DNA from: Collybia mongolica
Taxonomy: Eukaryota; Basidiomycota; Agaricomycetes; Agaricales; Clitocybaceae
DNA length: 64,000 nucleotides
Reading direction: 5' to 3'
Assembly: GCA_013420905.1 (NCBI GenBank)
Contig: JAAXNY010000011.1
Coordinates: 558,001-622,000 of the forward strand
Each line of letters opens with the position of its first letter. The first letter of the stretch is position 1. A program made the position numbers and the translations under genes. The notes under the pieces were generated by a model that did not search any database, was not told the DNA's origin, and saw nothing but the letters and a program-made list of their open reading frames with translations. Positions 21,400 through 32,334 of this stretch are shown in pieces.

Positions 21400-23256
21400 T
21401 CCGACTTCTTCTCGAAATCGCCTATAATTTTGTGATACCATACCTCTGTAGTAATGAATGAGAAAATAACACTCGGACGGGCTGTGGCTATGAGCACTGC
21501 GAGCGCTACAAATGGTTTGTTGTGTCCTGATAAGGAAGGTATCCGTTCAGTACGGTGAATTGAATAGAAGAGATGCGAACCTGAGTGTTGTATAAAACAT
21601 GTATTATGATAATGACTACGAAAATATTACTCGCCACAGAATGGAGGTGCGTGAAGAACAACATGTTTAGGGGTTGACGCGAACAATTTACAGATTGACG
21701 TCTTTGCAAGAAAGCTGGCACCTTTGATTATAAACGGAGCGCTATAGCGCCGGCGGGATTTTGAGCCTTGATGTGAGTCCATGCTGTCAGTCTGCTTTCA
21801 GTCGTTTTGAGTGAAGCGCTTTGAAATTGGAACAGTTGAAGCGCTCAATGGTGGTCACATGGTGCCGTGTGCTATAGTAGAACCTGCCCTAAAGCAGATT
21901 CGATCATCCATAAATACAAGAGGAAAAATTTATTTTCCACGCGGCAACCATGCTATGCCGCCGTCCATATCGCCAGTGGAGATGAACAATATTTCAAAGC
22001 CAAGGTGAGCTTGACCTTTTCAGTCCATTCTTGCCTCTATGGCCCGTATATGATGAGATTTTAAATCTTTTCAGTTATCCCTGTCTTAAAATCTATGTCG
22101 AGACTATGAAAATCCGATTCTTCTCATTCGAACTCGTTCTCAACATGAACTGATCTCGTCTCGTTTTCAGATATTGATAAGTGTGTTCCTCACCTCCTTC
22201 ATGTTGGGTTCGTTGTATGGTGCCTTTAGTGGGGGTAAACGGTAAGCATTCATCTTCTGTGAATCCGTTGTGCTTCGTGTGCAGCGAGTGATGAGATTCA
22301 TACTTTTTCAGTTATCCCTGTCTTAATGATTCTGTCGAGATCTTGAAAATCTGATTTTCTTTCTGTTGGCCTCTATAACCATCACTTTTTCTGACACAAC
22401 CTCTTCCAGAAGATGGAACTCGTAAACGCTGCTGGAAAAGGGAAGGTAAGTTGTGTGATTCAACGAGTGCATGGCTTTAGCTTTTGGCTACCTCCCTTTG
22501 TGTCGTACTCATTTTTGTTCGCAATACACTCACTTGAAACAACGTCCATGCTATCGTCAGTACATTAAGTGAAGTTTTGAGATGCTGTTCAGATGTTAAC
22601 CATCTCGTCTGTCAAGATGCTGAGCATGGGTCCGTTCCTTTCGTTTGATGGTCATTGAAGAAATGAAGGTCAGTCAGCAATCAAGATAACGACCGTATAC
22701 TTGTTAGATATCTTAACACTTTTAACCTCATACGTTGAGGAAACGCCAAGAAATCACGGAGCTAGGGGGGGGCTCGTCAGAATACTGAATAAGTACCAGA
22801 CTTCGTCCATATCTGAATCACCAGGTAAGTGATGTACCCACCGTTCGATCATTGATTAATATTGAATCTCTTCCATTTAGGTTCCTTTTATGTAGGCTTT
22901 AGCTTTCCGACATATCGATACTCTTGTTACACGGCTGCGGTCATGCTCGGTCATGGGATGCTTTCAACGTACCTCGCCAAACTAAAATTAGAACTATTTC
23001 CCTTGGCGTGAGTGCAAGCACTAAAACTCACCTATCCTAACCTTACATTGCGCATACTTCAGTTCATTCACCCCTCTATGGCAGGCACTTCATCGCTTAA
23101 CCCCTTTTTTTTTTACGACCACAACGAATGTCAACAAAAAAGATCTAAGTATAGATCTGGGTCAGACTCGTGACGTGTTTACATAAATTCTCGACAGCGA
23201 ATCCGAAGGGTACTGATTATCTTTTTTTTTCTTTCAACCATCATCCGAACGCAAAG
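21400..23256. other. Intergenic, with a short direct repeat
   Basis: About 1.85 kb upstream of the first eEF1B-gamma gene. Two copies of an approximately 70-bp segment, built around TTTTCAGTTATCCCTGTCTT, lie near 22050-22120 and 22290-22360. T-rich tracts near 23105 and 23222 precede the eEF1B-gamma start. No coding region was recognised. Confidence 0.5.
22050..22365 (+). repeat. Pair of approximately 70-bp direct repeats, about 240 bp apart
   Basis: Both copies run GATGAGATT...TTTTCAGTTATCCCTGTCTTAA...CTGTCGAGA-CTTGAAAATC with a few substitutions. Non-coding; origin unknown. Confidence 0.5.
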
Positions 23257-24901
23257 ATGTCAATTGGTACTCTCTGGACCACCCCTGGCCAGTCCAAAGG
23301 CAAAACTGTACGTCCATGATTGGATTGGCATTTCAGTCGATGTCCTGAACGTCGTATCTCCAGATCAGGGCTGCCGCTGCTTGGGGCAAGTTATCGATCG
23401 ACCTCCCGACTGAATACGTCCACCATACAGACAACAAAAAGCCTGAATTTTTGAACAAGTTCTCGCACGGAAGAATCCCTGCATTCGAGGGAAAGGATGG
23501 CTTTTTGCTATATGAAGGCGCCGCCATTGCTCGCTATGGTATGTTTCTTTATCGATGATGTTATCGATCATAGGCATACTCTTGGTGGACCATCCATCGC
23601 GATCTTATTCAAAAAGGATACTTTTTTATTCAAAATGCTCAATCGTTTCCTGATTTGTTGGTTCTGAGTGCTAAATCATTTTCACAGTGGCTGGTCTCGC
23701 CCCCAACTCTGGACTCTTAGGTGGCAGCGCCCAGGAAACAGCTCTCGTGGACCAGTGGACGCATTTGGTAGAAGAGGAAGTTGCCATGTACTCAGATCTG
23801 ATCTTCCATCTCACCAAAGGTGTTTTGACTCCCTACGCCAAGCCCGTAAGTGCGATGATGCCTTGACAGAATCGGATTCTAATCACAAGACTACAAACAG
23901 ATTCAAATGACATTCCACGAGCGTCAACTCAGGGCATTAAAGACGATCGATGCTCACCTCGCGACGCGCACTTTCTTAGTCGGAGAACGTATCACGTTGG
24001 CTGACATCTCTGTCGCGTCTCAAGTTCAACGTGCAGCCCAAATGACACTCGATCCCGCTGCTCGTGCGCAAATACCCAATGCCATTCGACACATGGAGAC
24101 CATTGTCAACCAGCCCAATTTCAAGGGAATATATGAGCCTACGGTATATGCCGAGAAGCTCCCTCAGTTCGTCGCTCCCCCAAAAGAGAAGAAGGAGCCC
24201 AAGCCTGCAGCACCCGCCGCACCCAAAGCGGCAAAAGCACCGAAGGCGAAGGCAGCCGATGATGATGACGATGACGAGCCCGCCGTACCCGCAGAGCCCA
24301 AAGTCCGCAACCCCCTCGACGACCTCCCAAAATCGACATTTAACTTGGAAGACTGGAAGAGAGCCTGGTCAAACAAGGATACTCGCGGCCCAGATGGTGC
24401 ACTAGAATGGTTCTACCAAAAGTATGCGTGATCATTAAGCTACACTTTCGGGTACTGACTGCTCTATCCTTATAGTTTCGACAAGGAGGGTTTCTCTCTC
24501 TGGCGTATTGATTTCAAATACAACGAAGAGTTGACACAGACATACATGTCTTCCAACCAGATCACCGGCTTCTTCAACAGACTGGAAGGGTCAAGGAAAT
24601 ATGCCTTCGGTTCTATGGGTGTTCTTGGTGTTGCCAACGACTCGAGGATCGTGGGTACGTTCATCCTTCGTGGGCAAGAGGCGGGTCCTGTCGTCGACGT
24701 GGCGCCCGATTGGGAGTCGTACTCCTTCACAAAACTTGATCTCTCGAAAGACGACGATAAGGCATTCTTCGAGGCTGCTCTTGCTTGGGACCTGGAGATC
24801 GATGGTAAGAAGTGGGTTGAGGGATCCGGGAAGTCTGTGAGTATTCTGTGCCCTTAATTGCTTCGAGTTTCTTTCTCAAACATCCTTTGCAGCTCAAGTA
24901 A
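23257..24901 (+). CDS. Elongation factor 1B gamma subunit (copy 1)
   Basis: The structural subunit of the eEF1B nucleotide-exchange complex that recharges eEF1A with GTP during translation. Exons: MSIGTLWTTPGQSKGKT (23257-23307), then from 23364 the GST-like N-terminal domain (IDLPTEYVHHTDNKKPEFLN, GRIPAFEGKDG), the GST C-terminal domain (AGLAPNSGLLGG, FHERQLRALKTIDAHLATR, TFLVGERITLADISVA), a Lys/Pro/Ala and Asp-rich hinge near 24180-24290, then the EF1G domain (NPLDDLPKSTFNLEDWKR, SNKDTRGPDGALEWFYQK, FDKEGFSLWRIDFKYNEEL, NQITGFFNRLEGSRKYAFGS, VAPDWESYSFTKLDL, AALAWDLEIDGKKW). The last exon adds only LK and a stop at 24899-24901. Length is about 420 residues, normal for the family. A second complete gene follows 474 bases downstream. 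Confidence 0.95.
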
Positions 24902-25374
24902 ACACGACGGATAATGATTATGTTTCTTTGTAAGTGGAAACAACTATACTCTCACTTTATGTTTGCTCATTAGTCACCAGAAACATTACTACTTGATGAT
25001 AGTGGTCGTGGAACGATGCAATTGATACATTCGCTACCAAAATAACGCGTATTTGCTCTTCTACGTATGTATACGATGAAATATATTTTCACTTTGACCT
25101 CCTTTGCCTTTTCCTCCCAATACATCCCTCGCTTTTCATCCCCCCGTCTATTCGACAATCCAAACTCAGCGTCGCGAATGCAGACAATATTCAGAACCTC
25201 GACGCGTCCAGAACAAGCCAGCCAAGTCAGGCGTCCACAATACATGATTAGATAAGCGCTGAAGCTGATCGATCTTCGTGACTTATCACGCGTAACAGAT
25301 TGTGACACAACTACAAAAATTTAAATCGCCCATCTCTCGATATCTCTCTAACGTTTATCTTTTCTCCTCCAAAA
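24902..25374. promoter_or_regulatory. Spacer and promoter of the second eEF1B-gamma gene
   Basis: Short spacer between the tandem genes. TTTAAAT near 25319 and a CT-rich leader (about 25330-25370) directly precede the ATG at 25375, a layout common for highly expressed fungal genes. Confidence 0.45.
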
Positions 25375-27033
25375 ATGTCTAACACACTCTGGACCATTCC
25401 CATGCAAGCCCCAGGCAAAACCGTGAGTACTACATGATAATAGTGTTCCCATTTTTTTTCAGCTCAAATTGTTAATTCAGGTCCGGGCTACTGCCGCCCT
25501 GGCAGGTATCAAGGTTGATCTTCCCGCAGAATACGTCCACTTTACGGATAACAAGAAGCCTGAATTCTTGGCGAAGTTCCCTCATGGAAAAATCCCTGCG
25601 TTTGAGGGTGCAGACGGTGTCAAAATATTCGAGGGTTCTGCTATCGCTCGTTATAGTGAGTCGTAATCTACCATCTAATCGATCTGGCGCATCGCTCTTC
25701 TCGAAATCTGCAAGACGTCAATGTTTCACCTCGCATCAATTAAGCCCTTGGATGAACTATGCCACAGTTTGATGAAGGTTGAATTGTTATTCATTTACTT
25801 TATCATCTAGTTGCTGCCCTAGCACCCAACTCTGGCCTCCTCGGTGGTGACCTCGTCGACTCAGCTCATGTGGACCAATGGGTCCACTTGGCCGACACAG
25901 AAGTCGACATGTACACGATGCTCATTACACAACTAGTTCGGGGCGTGATCACCCCTTACAACAAGCCCGTACGTGTTCTTCCAAAGAAGTCACATCCCCC
26001 ATCTAACCCTTCTCAGATTCACACTTTATTCGCTGAACGCCAGCTCCGTACCCTGAAGACCCTCGACGACCACCTCGCAACCCGCACATACTTCGTTGGC
26101 GAGCGCATCACCATGGCCGACCTCTCCGTCGCCTCCTCCGTCCAGCGAGCAGCCGGAATGACCATTGACACCGCCGTGCGCGCCCAGGTCCCCAACCTCA
26201 TCCGCCATCTGGAGACAATCACCAACCATCCCCAGCTCACCGCCATCTACGGCGTGACCCCTTCCATCGAGAAGGCCCTCCAGTACGTCCCACCTCCCAA
26301 GGGCGCCAAGTCCTCCGGTGGATGCGGACCTGCCAAGGTTGGGAAGGTCGAGAAGAAACCTGCCCCTAGCAAGAATGACGATGATGACGACGACGACAGG
26401 CCACCTCCCCCCAAAGTCCACAACCTCCTCGACGACCTCCCAAAATCGGCCTTCAACCTCGAAGACTGGAAGCGTGCCTACTCCAACAAGGAGACACGCG
26501 GGCCTGGCGGTGCTCTTGAGTGGTTTTATGAGCAGTATGTCCTTATCCTATGTCCTCATCCTATGTCCTGAGATAGCTGGCAATGCTGACTCTATTTCTG
26601 CTTTTTCTTTACAGCTTCGACAAGGAGGGCTTCTCTGTGTGGCGATTTGACTTCAAGTACAACGAGGACCTGACGCATACATTCATGTCCGCCAACCAGA
26701 TCACCGGGTTCTTCAACCGCATGGAGGCCTCGCGCAAGTACGTCTTCGGCTCCGGCGGCGTGCTTGGGGAGACGAACGACTCCGTCATTGTGGGCGTGAT
26801 CGTCATGCGCGGCCAGGATCACAAGGCCGTCATGGACGTCGCCCCTGATTGGGAGTCGTACGCCTACACGAAGCTCGACCTCGCCAACGACGCCGACAAG
26901 GCTTTCTTCGAGGCGGCCCTTGCTTGGGACCTCGAGATAGACGGTAAGAAGTGGGTCGATGGGAAGCTCGTGAGTTTTGTCTTTCTACCGGCTATTGAGG
27001 AAAAACCCAACTCCTTGTGTGCAGCTCAAGTGA
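25375..27033 (+). CDS. Elongation factor 1B gamma subunit (copy 2)
   Basis: Tandem paralogue of the gene at 23257-24901, same exon plan: MSNTLWTIPMQAPGKT, KVDLPAEYVHFTDNKKPEFL, GKIPAFEGADGVKIFEG, AALAPNSGLLGGDLVDS, FAERQLRTLKTLDDHLATRT, FVGERITMADLSVASSVQR, an Asp-rich hinge (about 26378-26400), then NLLDDLPKSAFNLEDWKR, TRGPGGALEWFYEQ, FDKEGFSVWRFDFKYNEDL, NQITGFFNRMEASRKYVFGS, VAPDWESYAYTKLDLAND, and a final exon giving LK and stop. The hinge differs clearly from copy 1 (PPPPK instead of an Ala/Lys-rich run). Synonymous sites from about 26040 on are distinctly GC-rich with C/G third bases, stronger than in copy 1, which suggests copy 2 is the highly expressed one. Both copies look functional. 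Confidence 0.95.
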
Positions 27034-27870
27034 GAAAAAGCACCGTCGTTGGGGGAGTGATAATCTAGAAGTCATCTTTTGTTTTGTGTAATGCCACATC
27101 TTGTATAGCGCACTGGAATACTCAAATATATGGAATCTCTGTATCAATGGTGCTCACCCACTGAACCCAGCGCTGCTGTTCCGTGGGGCAGCTGCTGACA
27201 GTTAACAACTTACAATAATAGGATTCCCGACTAATACACCATGATAGGCACAACGGGAGTGGTCATGCAGACAACTAGGAGGAATAACAATATTTATTAT
27301 CGCAACACATACTACAAGGAGAGAAAGAACAGCGGGGATGCATATAGACAGCAGACAGTGTGAAGTGTATCCCGTACAGGTTCCATCTGCTGCAATCATC
27401 ATACCTCCTCTGCACATAGGCTAAAACACGGGCACTGCGGTGGGTGCCCTAGTAATCGAAGATACGCCACAACCGAAGGGATGACCAATTTCCCTTGTCA
27501 TTCAGCTTCTCTAAAATCACCTTCATCCCCACGTCATCCGGAAACGCTTCATTAGGCGCCAACACTGAGAACATACTTCGCTGTCCAACTCGCCCCTCCA
27601 GTTTGGCTGATCTCGAAGGCAATGCCCAGGTCGCAGCGAGAATTTCAGTAACACCATTTTTAACCATCAATCATGCAAAAGACATGATGACGGCGGCCAA
27701 AGACAGGATGAGTATCCTACTGGTCGACACCTGTATTGGATACGCTGAGCTGAGGGTTGCGAGGTGTACAGGCCTCCCATGCATAATCAGCCGGTGGACC
27801 GCTGCGGAGAGAGGTAGTGAGAATGTGGTCTGGGGAGAAATGGCAGATGCCAGAAGAAGATATATGGGTT
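27034..27870. other. Intergenic, no gene recognised
   Basis: The 3' flank of eEF1B-gamma copy 2 plus about 0.7 kb of unassigned sequence. A minus-strand frame at 27449-27670 (ends NWSSLRLWRIFDY) and plus-strand frame 27495-27893 carry no known motif. Confidence 0.4.
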
Positions 27871-27879
27871 TTACGCCCA

Positions 27880-28640
27880 GATTTCCCAGTTGAGAGATAA
27901 CACCATCGTATGCTCAGCACCCAAGTCGGTAATGGGAGATTTCTTTTTTTTTTTTCGGGTAATAGAAATAGAACACCTTTCCCCATTCCTCGAGCCCAAA
28001 GCCACGAGGCCGAGGCTGAGCTGGCGCGAGAACGATGCGGCAGCCTCGAGGTCAATGTCGAGTGGGGGTATCGGAGCGGGGGTGTACGTCAGGATATCGG
28101 TAATCAATTTCTGGGTGGTTCTTGGCCGGTGAAGACCTTCGAGCGATGAAGAGGAGAAGTTTGATGACTGCAAGAGTGATCAGTATTTAGTGCAGGAAAT
28201 AGGAGGATCTCGGCTCACGCTGAAAACCCGGACCAGACACTACATAGCAAATCTCAGGCCGCCTTGGAAGGTCTTTGCACACGGGGCAGTATCGCGCAGT
28301 TGACGGACGGCACCTATGTTGCGGCTCATTTGGCACTCCAGCTCCTGCAGTCCTTGGAGTTCTTGCGATTCTGTGGGATTTAGTCAACGCACAACACCAC
28401 AAAATGTAACAGGAAACCCACGACTGTCTCCTCCTCGAAAGCGAGCAAGCCAACTGCTCCATACTTGCGGCGTCTTGGCGGTGCATCTATGGACGACATT
28501 GCAATTAATTTGAAGCGCGATATCGGCCGTCGAGTTGAATTGTGCTCGAACGTGCGATGAATGTCCATACAATGGTGATGGTATCGAAGCCCACGAGGAG
28601 GCCGAAGGTGGGTCAGAGTTGGGTCTGGGGCCTTGAAGTC
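27880..28640 (-). pseudogene. Truncated Golgi pH regulator (GPHR/GPR89) pseudogene
   Basis: Minus-strand fragments are clearly homologous to the intact gene at 44922-46745, with the same exon order: GFDTITIVWTFIARS (intact: GFGAITNVWAFIPRS), SWLARFRGGDS (intact: SWLTRFRGGDS), ELECQMSRN (intact: ALEHQMSRN), KTFQGGLRFAM-stop-CLVRVFS (intact: SFQGRIVNFGGRIFAIYCLIRVFS), and LDIDLEAAASFSRQLSLGLV (intact: VKIEFEAVAAFSRQLSLGLV). A TAG stop at 28240-28242 replaces the Tyr codon. The frame shifts after FIARS. The last membrane segments after LSLGLV are missing and replaced by unrelated sequence with a lysine run. It is therefore a dead partial duplicate about 17 kb from its source. Confidence 0.8.
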
Positions 28641-28719
28641 TTCGAAGCTTTGAAGAATGGGCCTGACTAGAGATAACGTTGATAGGAGTATCAGGTGCTG
28701 ACGCTGCTGCAAAGAACAC

Positions 28720-29061
28720 CCAGTGACTTCAAATTTCGAAATGGGGTGACCAGTTTAATATGTTCTTGAGAGATACTTCGGCTGGGTGTATGGTCCAATT
28801 GCAATATGGGGTGCCAAAACGCAGGTGCTCAGCGCTCATGCACACGTAAGCGATGGTGGGTGATCGGGACTCGGAAGCGCGCCAAATAGACATCACTTTG
28901 ATCTGAGCATCGGCACAGCTTTAAACGATCTTATCCTCTTTACAATCTTCGTAAATCTTGGTAACGTTAACCAATTACTCTGTGCTTACAGTATGTAACC
29001 CATCCAACCATTACATGACATCTATATATAAATCTAATTCCCGGATGTGAAGCTGTTACAT
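28720..29061. promoter_or_regulatory. Promoter region of the GTPase gene
   Basis: Spacer between the GPHR pseudogene and the GTPase start. TATATATAAA lies at about 29024-29033, 30-40 bases before the ATG at 29062. The CpG content is still normal here. Confidence 0.4.
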
Positions 29062-32000
29062 ATGTCACAATCAAATATCTCGCAAGCTCCAGCAACCGTC
29101 GACATGCAGGCAGTAGAAAAGAGGCGTGCAGAACTGAGGGAGCGAGCTGGGCGATTCCGCGTTCTCATTATCGGCAGGGCCAATGCAGGCAAGACAACTA
29201 TCCTCAAGAAGGTCTGTAACACAACCGACGATCCTGAGATCTACACCAAGGATGGACAAAGGGTCAGTGGAGTGGCGATCTAAGTGGTATATATTCAAAC
29301 TCACACGCAAAATATGCTACAGATTGACATAACAAATGTTGAACCCAGTGCGCAAGTGGGTTGTTGATATACTTCTCCATAGCAAATAACTAACTGTCAT
29401 GCAGCGTGGGCTTCATGACATCGAGAGCGAAATGGTTTTTCGCAGCAACCCTACTTTCATATTTCATGATTCTCGAGGGTTTGAGGCGGGTGGTGTCGAC
29501 GAACTGAAAAAAGTGAATGATTTTGTGTTGGCTCGCTCGAAGGCGAAGAAACTCCGCGACCAGATTCACGTTATTTGGTATGTCGATTTAAATTGAATCA
29601 CCCATGGAAGTGCACAGGAGGTAATCAGATGTTCTTGCAAGGTATTGCATTCCGATGGATGATGACCGTCCTATCACACATGCCGAACAGCAGTTCTTTT
29701 CTCGGGTGGGCACAGGCAAGGGTAAATGTAATACTAAATCATCAAATGCCATTCTGATTGGTCCGACAGTTCCTCTCATCGCTGTGTTTACAAAGTGTGA
29801 GGCACTTGAGATCAATGCTATAATTGCATTGGAGGACCAAGGTTGTAGTTTTGAAGAGGCAACAGAGCATGCACTGGAGTATGTTCAGAACAATTTGAAG
29901 AACACTGATTTGGATCTGCAGAAGATGAGATATCCTCCTCAGGGTCATGTGTACCTGCAAAGTTTGCAAAAATTACAATCTGTTCAGAGAAAAATACTAA
30001 CATCAATACAAGAGTTAAATAAACCAGACCAGCAATGCCTGGAGCTGGTAGAATGCACAGTAACAGTCCTTGACAGTGATATTCTGCAAGCAGTCTTTAT
30101 TTCAACACAACAAAACAATTTGGAGTTGTCAATGAAATACTCTCTTGAGTGAGTGCCTTGAATGCAGATGGATAATGAAAGCTGATTATTACCAAAATAG
30201 GTGGGGTGTAAAAGAGGCCTTGAAGCCCAAAAAGGAGAGGATGTCCTATGCCAGCATGTTTCAAAAAGTAATGATATACTTTCCCTATTATGTGGTGAGT
30301 AATGCCAGATAAATCTTGTTGTCTGCGGTACACTAAAAAGCACTTAGAGTAAGCAAGCAAGTAGTGGAAGACAACTAATAAATCATGTGCTTTGTGGATA
30401 TTACAGGCTGTGAGTGGCTGCACTTTCTAGTTGAGATATAAGCCTATCTTACTACTTGTAAAATGGATGGGCATAAAAGTGGGTAAGTGTTTATTAAGCT
30501 GAAGTGGAGTGCACCTCATTGCAGGCATATTGGCTTGATGTATACTGCAGGATGTGAGTAGCTATGCTTTTTTTGTATTTTTAAGCCCATCTCATAGCTT
30601 GATATATGCTGCAGCTTGTGAGTGGCTTTGCTTCTTTGTGTTTGTAAGCCCATCTCATGACTTGATGTGTGCTGCAGGAAGTGAGTGGTTGTGCTTTTCC
30701 AAATCCATGAGCCCCTCTCATGGCTTGATGTATGCTGCAGGAAGTGAGTGGCTGTGCTTCTCTGTATCCATGAGCTGCTCTCATGGCTTGATGTGTGCTG
30801 CAGAGAGTGAGTGTCTGCACCCCTCTGTATTCATGAGCTCATCTCATGGCTTGATGTATGCTGCAGGATGTGAGTTGCTGCACCTCTCTGTATCCATGAG
30901 CTTGTCTCAAGGCTTGATGTATGCTGCAGTATGTGAGTGGCTCTGCTCCTCTCTATCCATGAGCTTGCCTTATAGCTTGATGTATGCTGCAGATTGTGAG
31001 TGGCTCTGTTCTTCTTTATCTATGGGCTCATCTTATGGCTTGATGTGTGCTTCAGCATGTGAGTGGCTGTAGCTTCTCTGTATTCATGAGCCCATCTCAT
31101 GACTTGATGTGTGCTGCAGGAAGTGAGTGGCTGTGCTTCTGCAAACTCATGAGCCCATCTCATGGCTTGATGTGTGCTGCAGAGAGTAAGTGTTCATGCT
31201 TTTCTATAGCTATGAGCCCATCTCATGGCTTGATGTGTGCTGCAGAGAGTAAGCTTGCATCTCCAAATCAATGAGCCCATCTCATGGCTTAATGTGTGCT
31301 GCAGATTGTGAGTGGCTGTGCTTTTTTGTATCCATAGGCCTATCTCATGGCTTGATGTATACTGCAGCTTGTGAGCAGCTGTGCTTCTCTGTATCTAAGA
31401 GCCCATCACATGACTTTATGTGTGCTGCAGACAGTTAGTGGCTGTGCTTCTCCAAATCCATGGACCCATCTCATGACTTGATATGTACTGCAGAATGTGA
31501 GTGACTGTGCTTCTCTGTCTCTGTATCCATAAGCCCATCTTGTGTGTGCTACAGAATGTAAGTGGCTGTGCTTCTTTGTATCCACAAGTCCATCTCATGG
31601 CCTGATATATACTGCAGGAAGTGAGTACTTCTTGGTATCCATAAACTTGTCTCATGGCTTGATGTACACCCTAGATTGTGAGTGGCTCTGCTCTTCTGTA
31701 TTCATGGGCCTATATCATAGTTTGATGCCTGCTGTAGCAAGTGAGTGGCCATTCTAAACATTGTGGTTTTCTACTATTCTACTTGTCATATATCAATTAT
31801 AGATACTCTCAAGTGATGAGGTTACTCAGTCCTTAAGAAGTCTGGTTTGTTGCACCAGTTTCTGAGTCATTTCAACCAGTTCAATATCTTATATGCCTTT
31901 CAATAGCTTGAACATCTCTCATCCCCTCTGGATATCCAAACCATGAATTATTCATGTGGTTTGTCATTTCTTTACTTTCAAATATTGCAGCACCTCATAA

Positions 32001-32334
32001 ATTTCAAGCTCTTTCTATTATTGCAGAACACCTCATTATAATTTGTAACCAAGGGCACAAGTTATCTGTTGGAACTGTTTCTGCTACAATTTTTCTGTAC
32101 CAACAGTCTGTGCAGTGTGGCAAAGTTACAGAGGCAGTTCAAAGGGCATTTTTTGAATACCAAATGGGCATATCTACTCTGCCAGAAATACTTGTTTCCA
32201 CAAGTAAGAAGTTCAGGTTCAAGAATTTCATTCCAAAAAGGTGCAGTACATCTCTTTTCAAAATTAGCTTTAACATGATTAATTTCTTTATAGTCAAAGA
32301 CAGAAAGCCAAGAATAGAGATGTTGCTGCCATAG
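29062..32334 (+). CDS. P-loop GTPase (fungal G-domain family), split by a microexon/intron array
   Basis: Start MSQSNISQAPATVDMQ at 29062 (an in-frame ATG at 29047 is possible). G1 is GRANAGKTTILKKV; G3 is FIFHDSRGFEAGG (DxxG); G4 is VFTKCEAL (a TKxD variant). Exons join as KDGQR, IDITNVEPSAQ, RGLHDIESEMVFRSNPTF, QIHVIWYCIPMDDDRPI, FFSRVGTGKVPLIAVFTKCE, HALEYVQNNLKNTDLDLQKM, VLDSDILQAVFISTQQNN, WGVKEALKPKKERMSY, FQKVMIYFPYYV (ends 30294). From there to 31740 runs a chain of intron-like repeat units with 3-nt inserts. After about 31990 coding-like sequence resumes (HKFQALSIIAEHLIIICNQG, FLYQQSVQCGKVTEAVQRAF), plausibly its C-terminal region. Such GTPases are numerous in Agaricomycetes and of unknown role. 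The N-terminal part to 30294 is firm; the continuation through the array is inference. CpG content drops sharply within the gene. Confidence 0.7.
30407..31740 (+). repeat. Tandem array of 63-bp intron-like units separated by 3-nt putative microexons
   Basis: Twenty consecutive junctions from 30551 to 31740 (plus one at 30407-30409) read ...CAG or TAG / three bases / GTNAGY.... Spacing is 63 bp for 15 of 19 steps, else 57, 59, 61 or 64. Every unit keeps AG before and GT after the triplet. The donor is GTGAGT in 15 of 20, otherwise GTAAGT, GTAAGC, GTGAGC or GTTAGT. A branch-point-like TTGAT lies about 11 bases before most acceptors. The triplets vary: GAT, CTT, GAA, GAA, AGA, GAT, TAT, ATT, CAT, GAA, AGA, AGA, ATT, CTT, ACA, AAT, AAT, GAA, ATT, CAA. 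None is a stop codon, and the flanking exon ends in phase 0, so each triplet would add one residue. Non-multiple-of-three steps break any read-through frame, so the 172-residue open frame at 30554-31072 is not a convincing gene. Confidence 0.75.

Noticed and set aside
30554..31072. 172-residue plus-strand frame with a 21-residue repeat
   Set aside because: The frame follows from the 63-bp period (a multiple of three) and breaks wherever the period changes (64, 59, 61, 57). Splice-site strings, not codons, are the conserved part.
30535..31745. CRISPR-like array
   Set aside because: No unique spacers: the whole 63-bp unit is repeated and only three bases vary. Fungal nuclear context.
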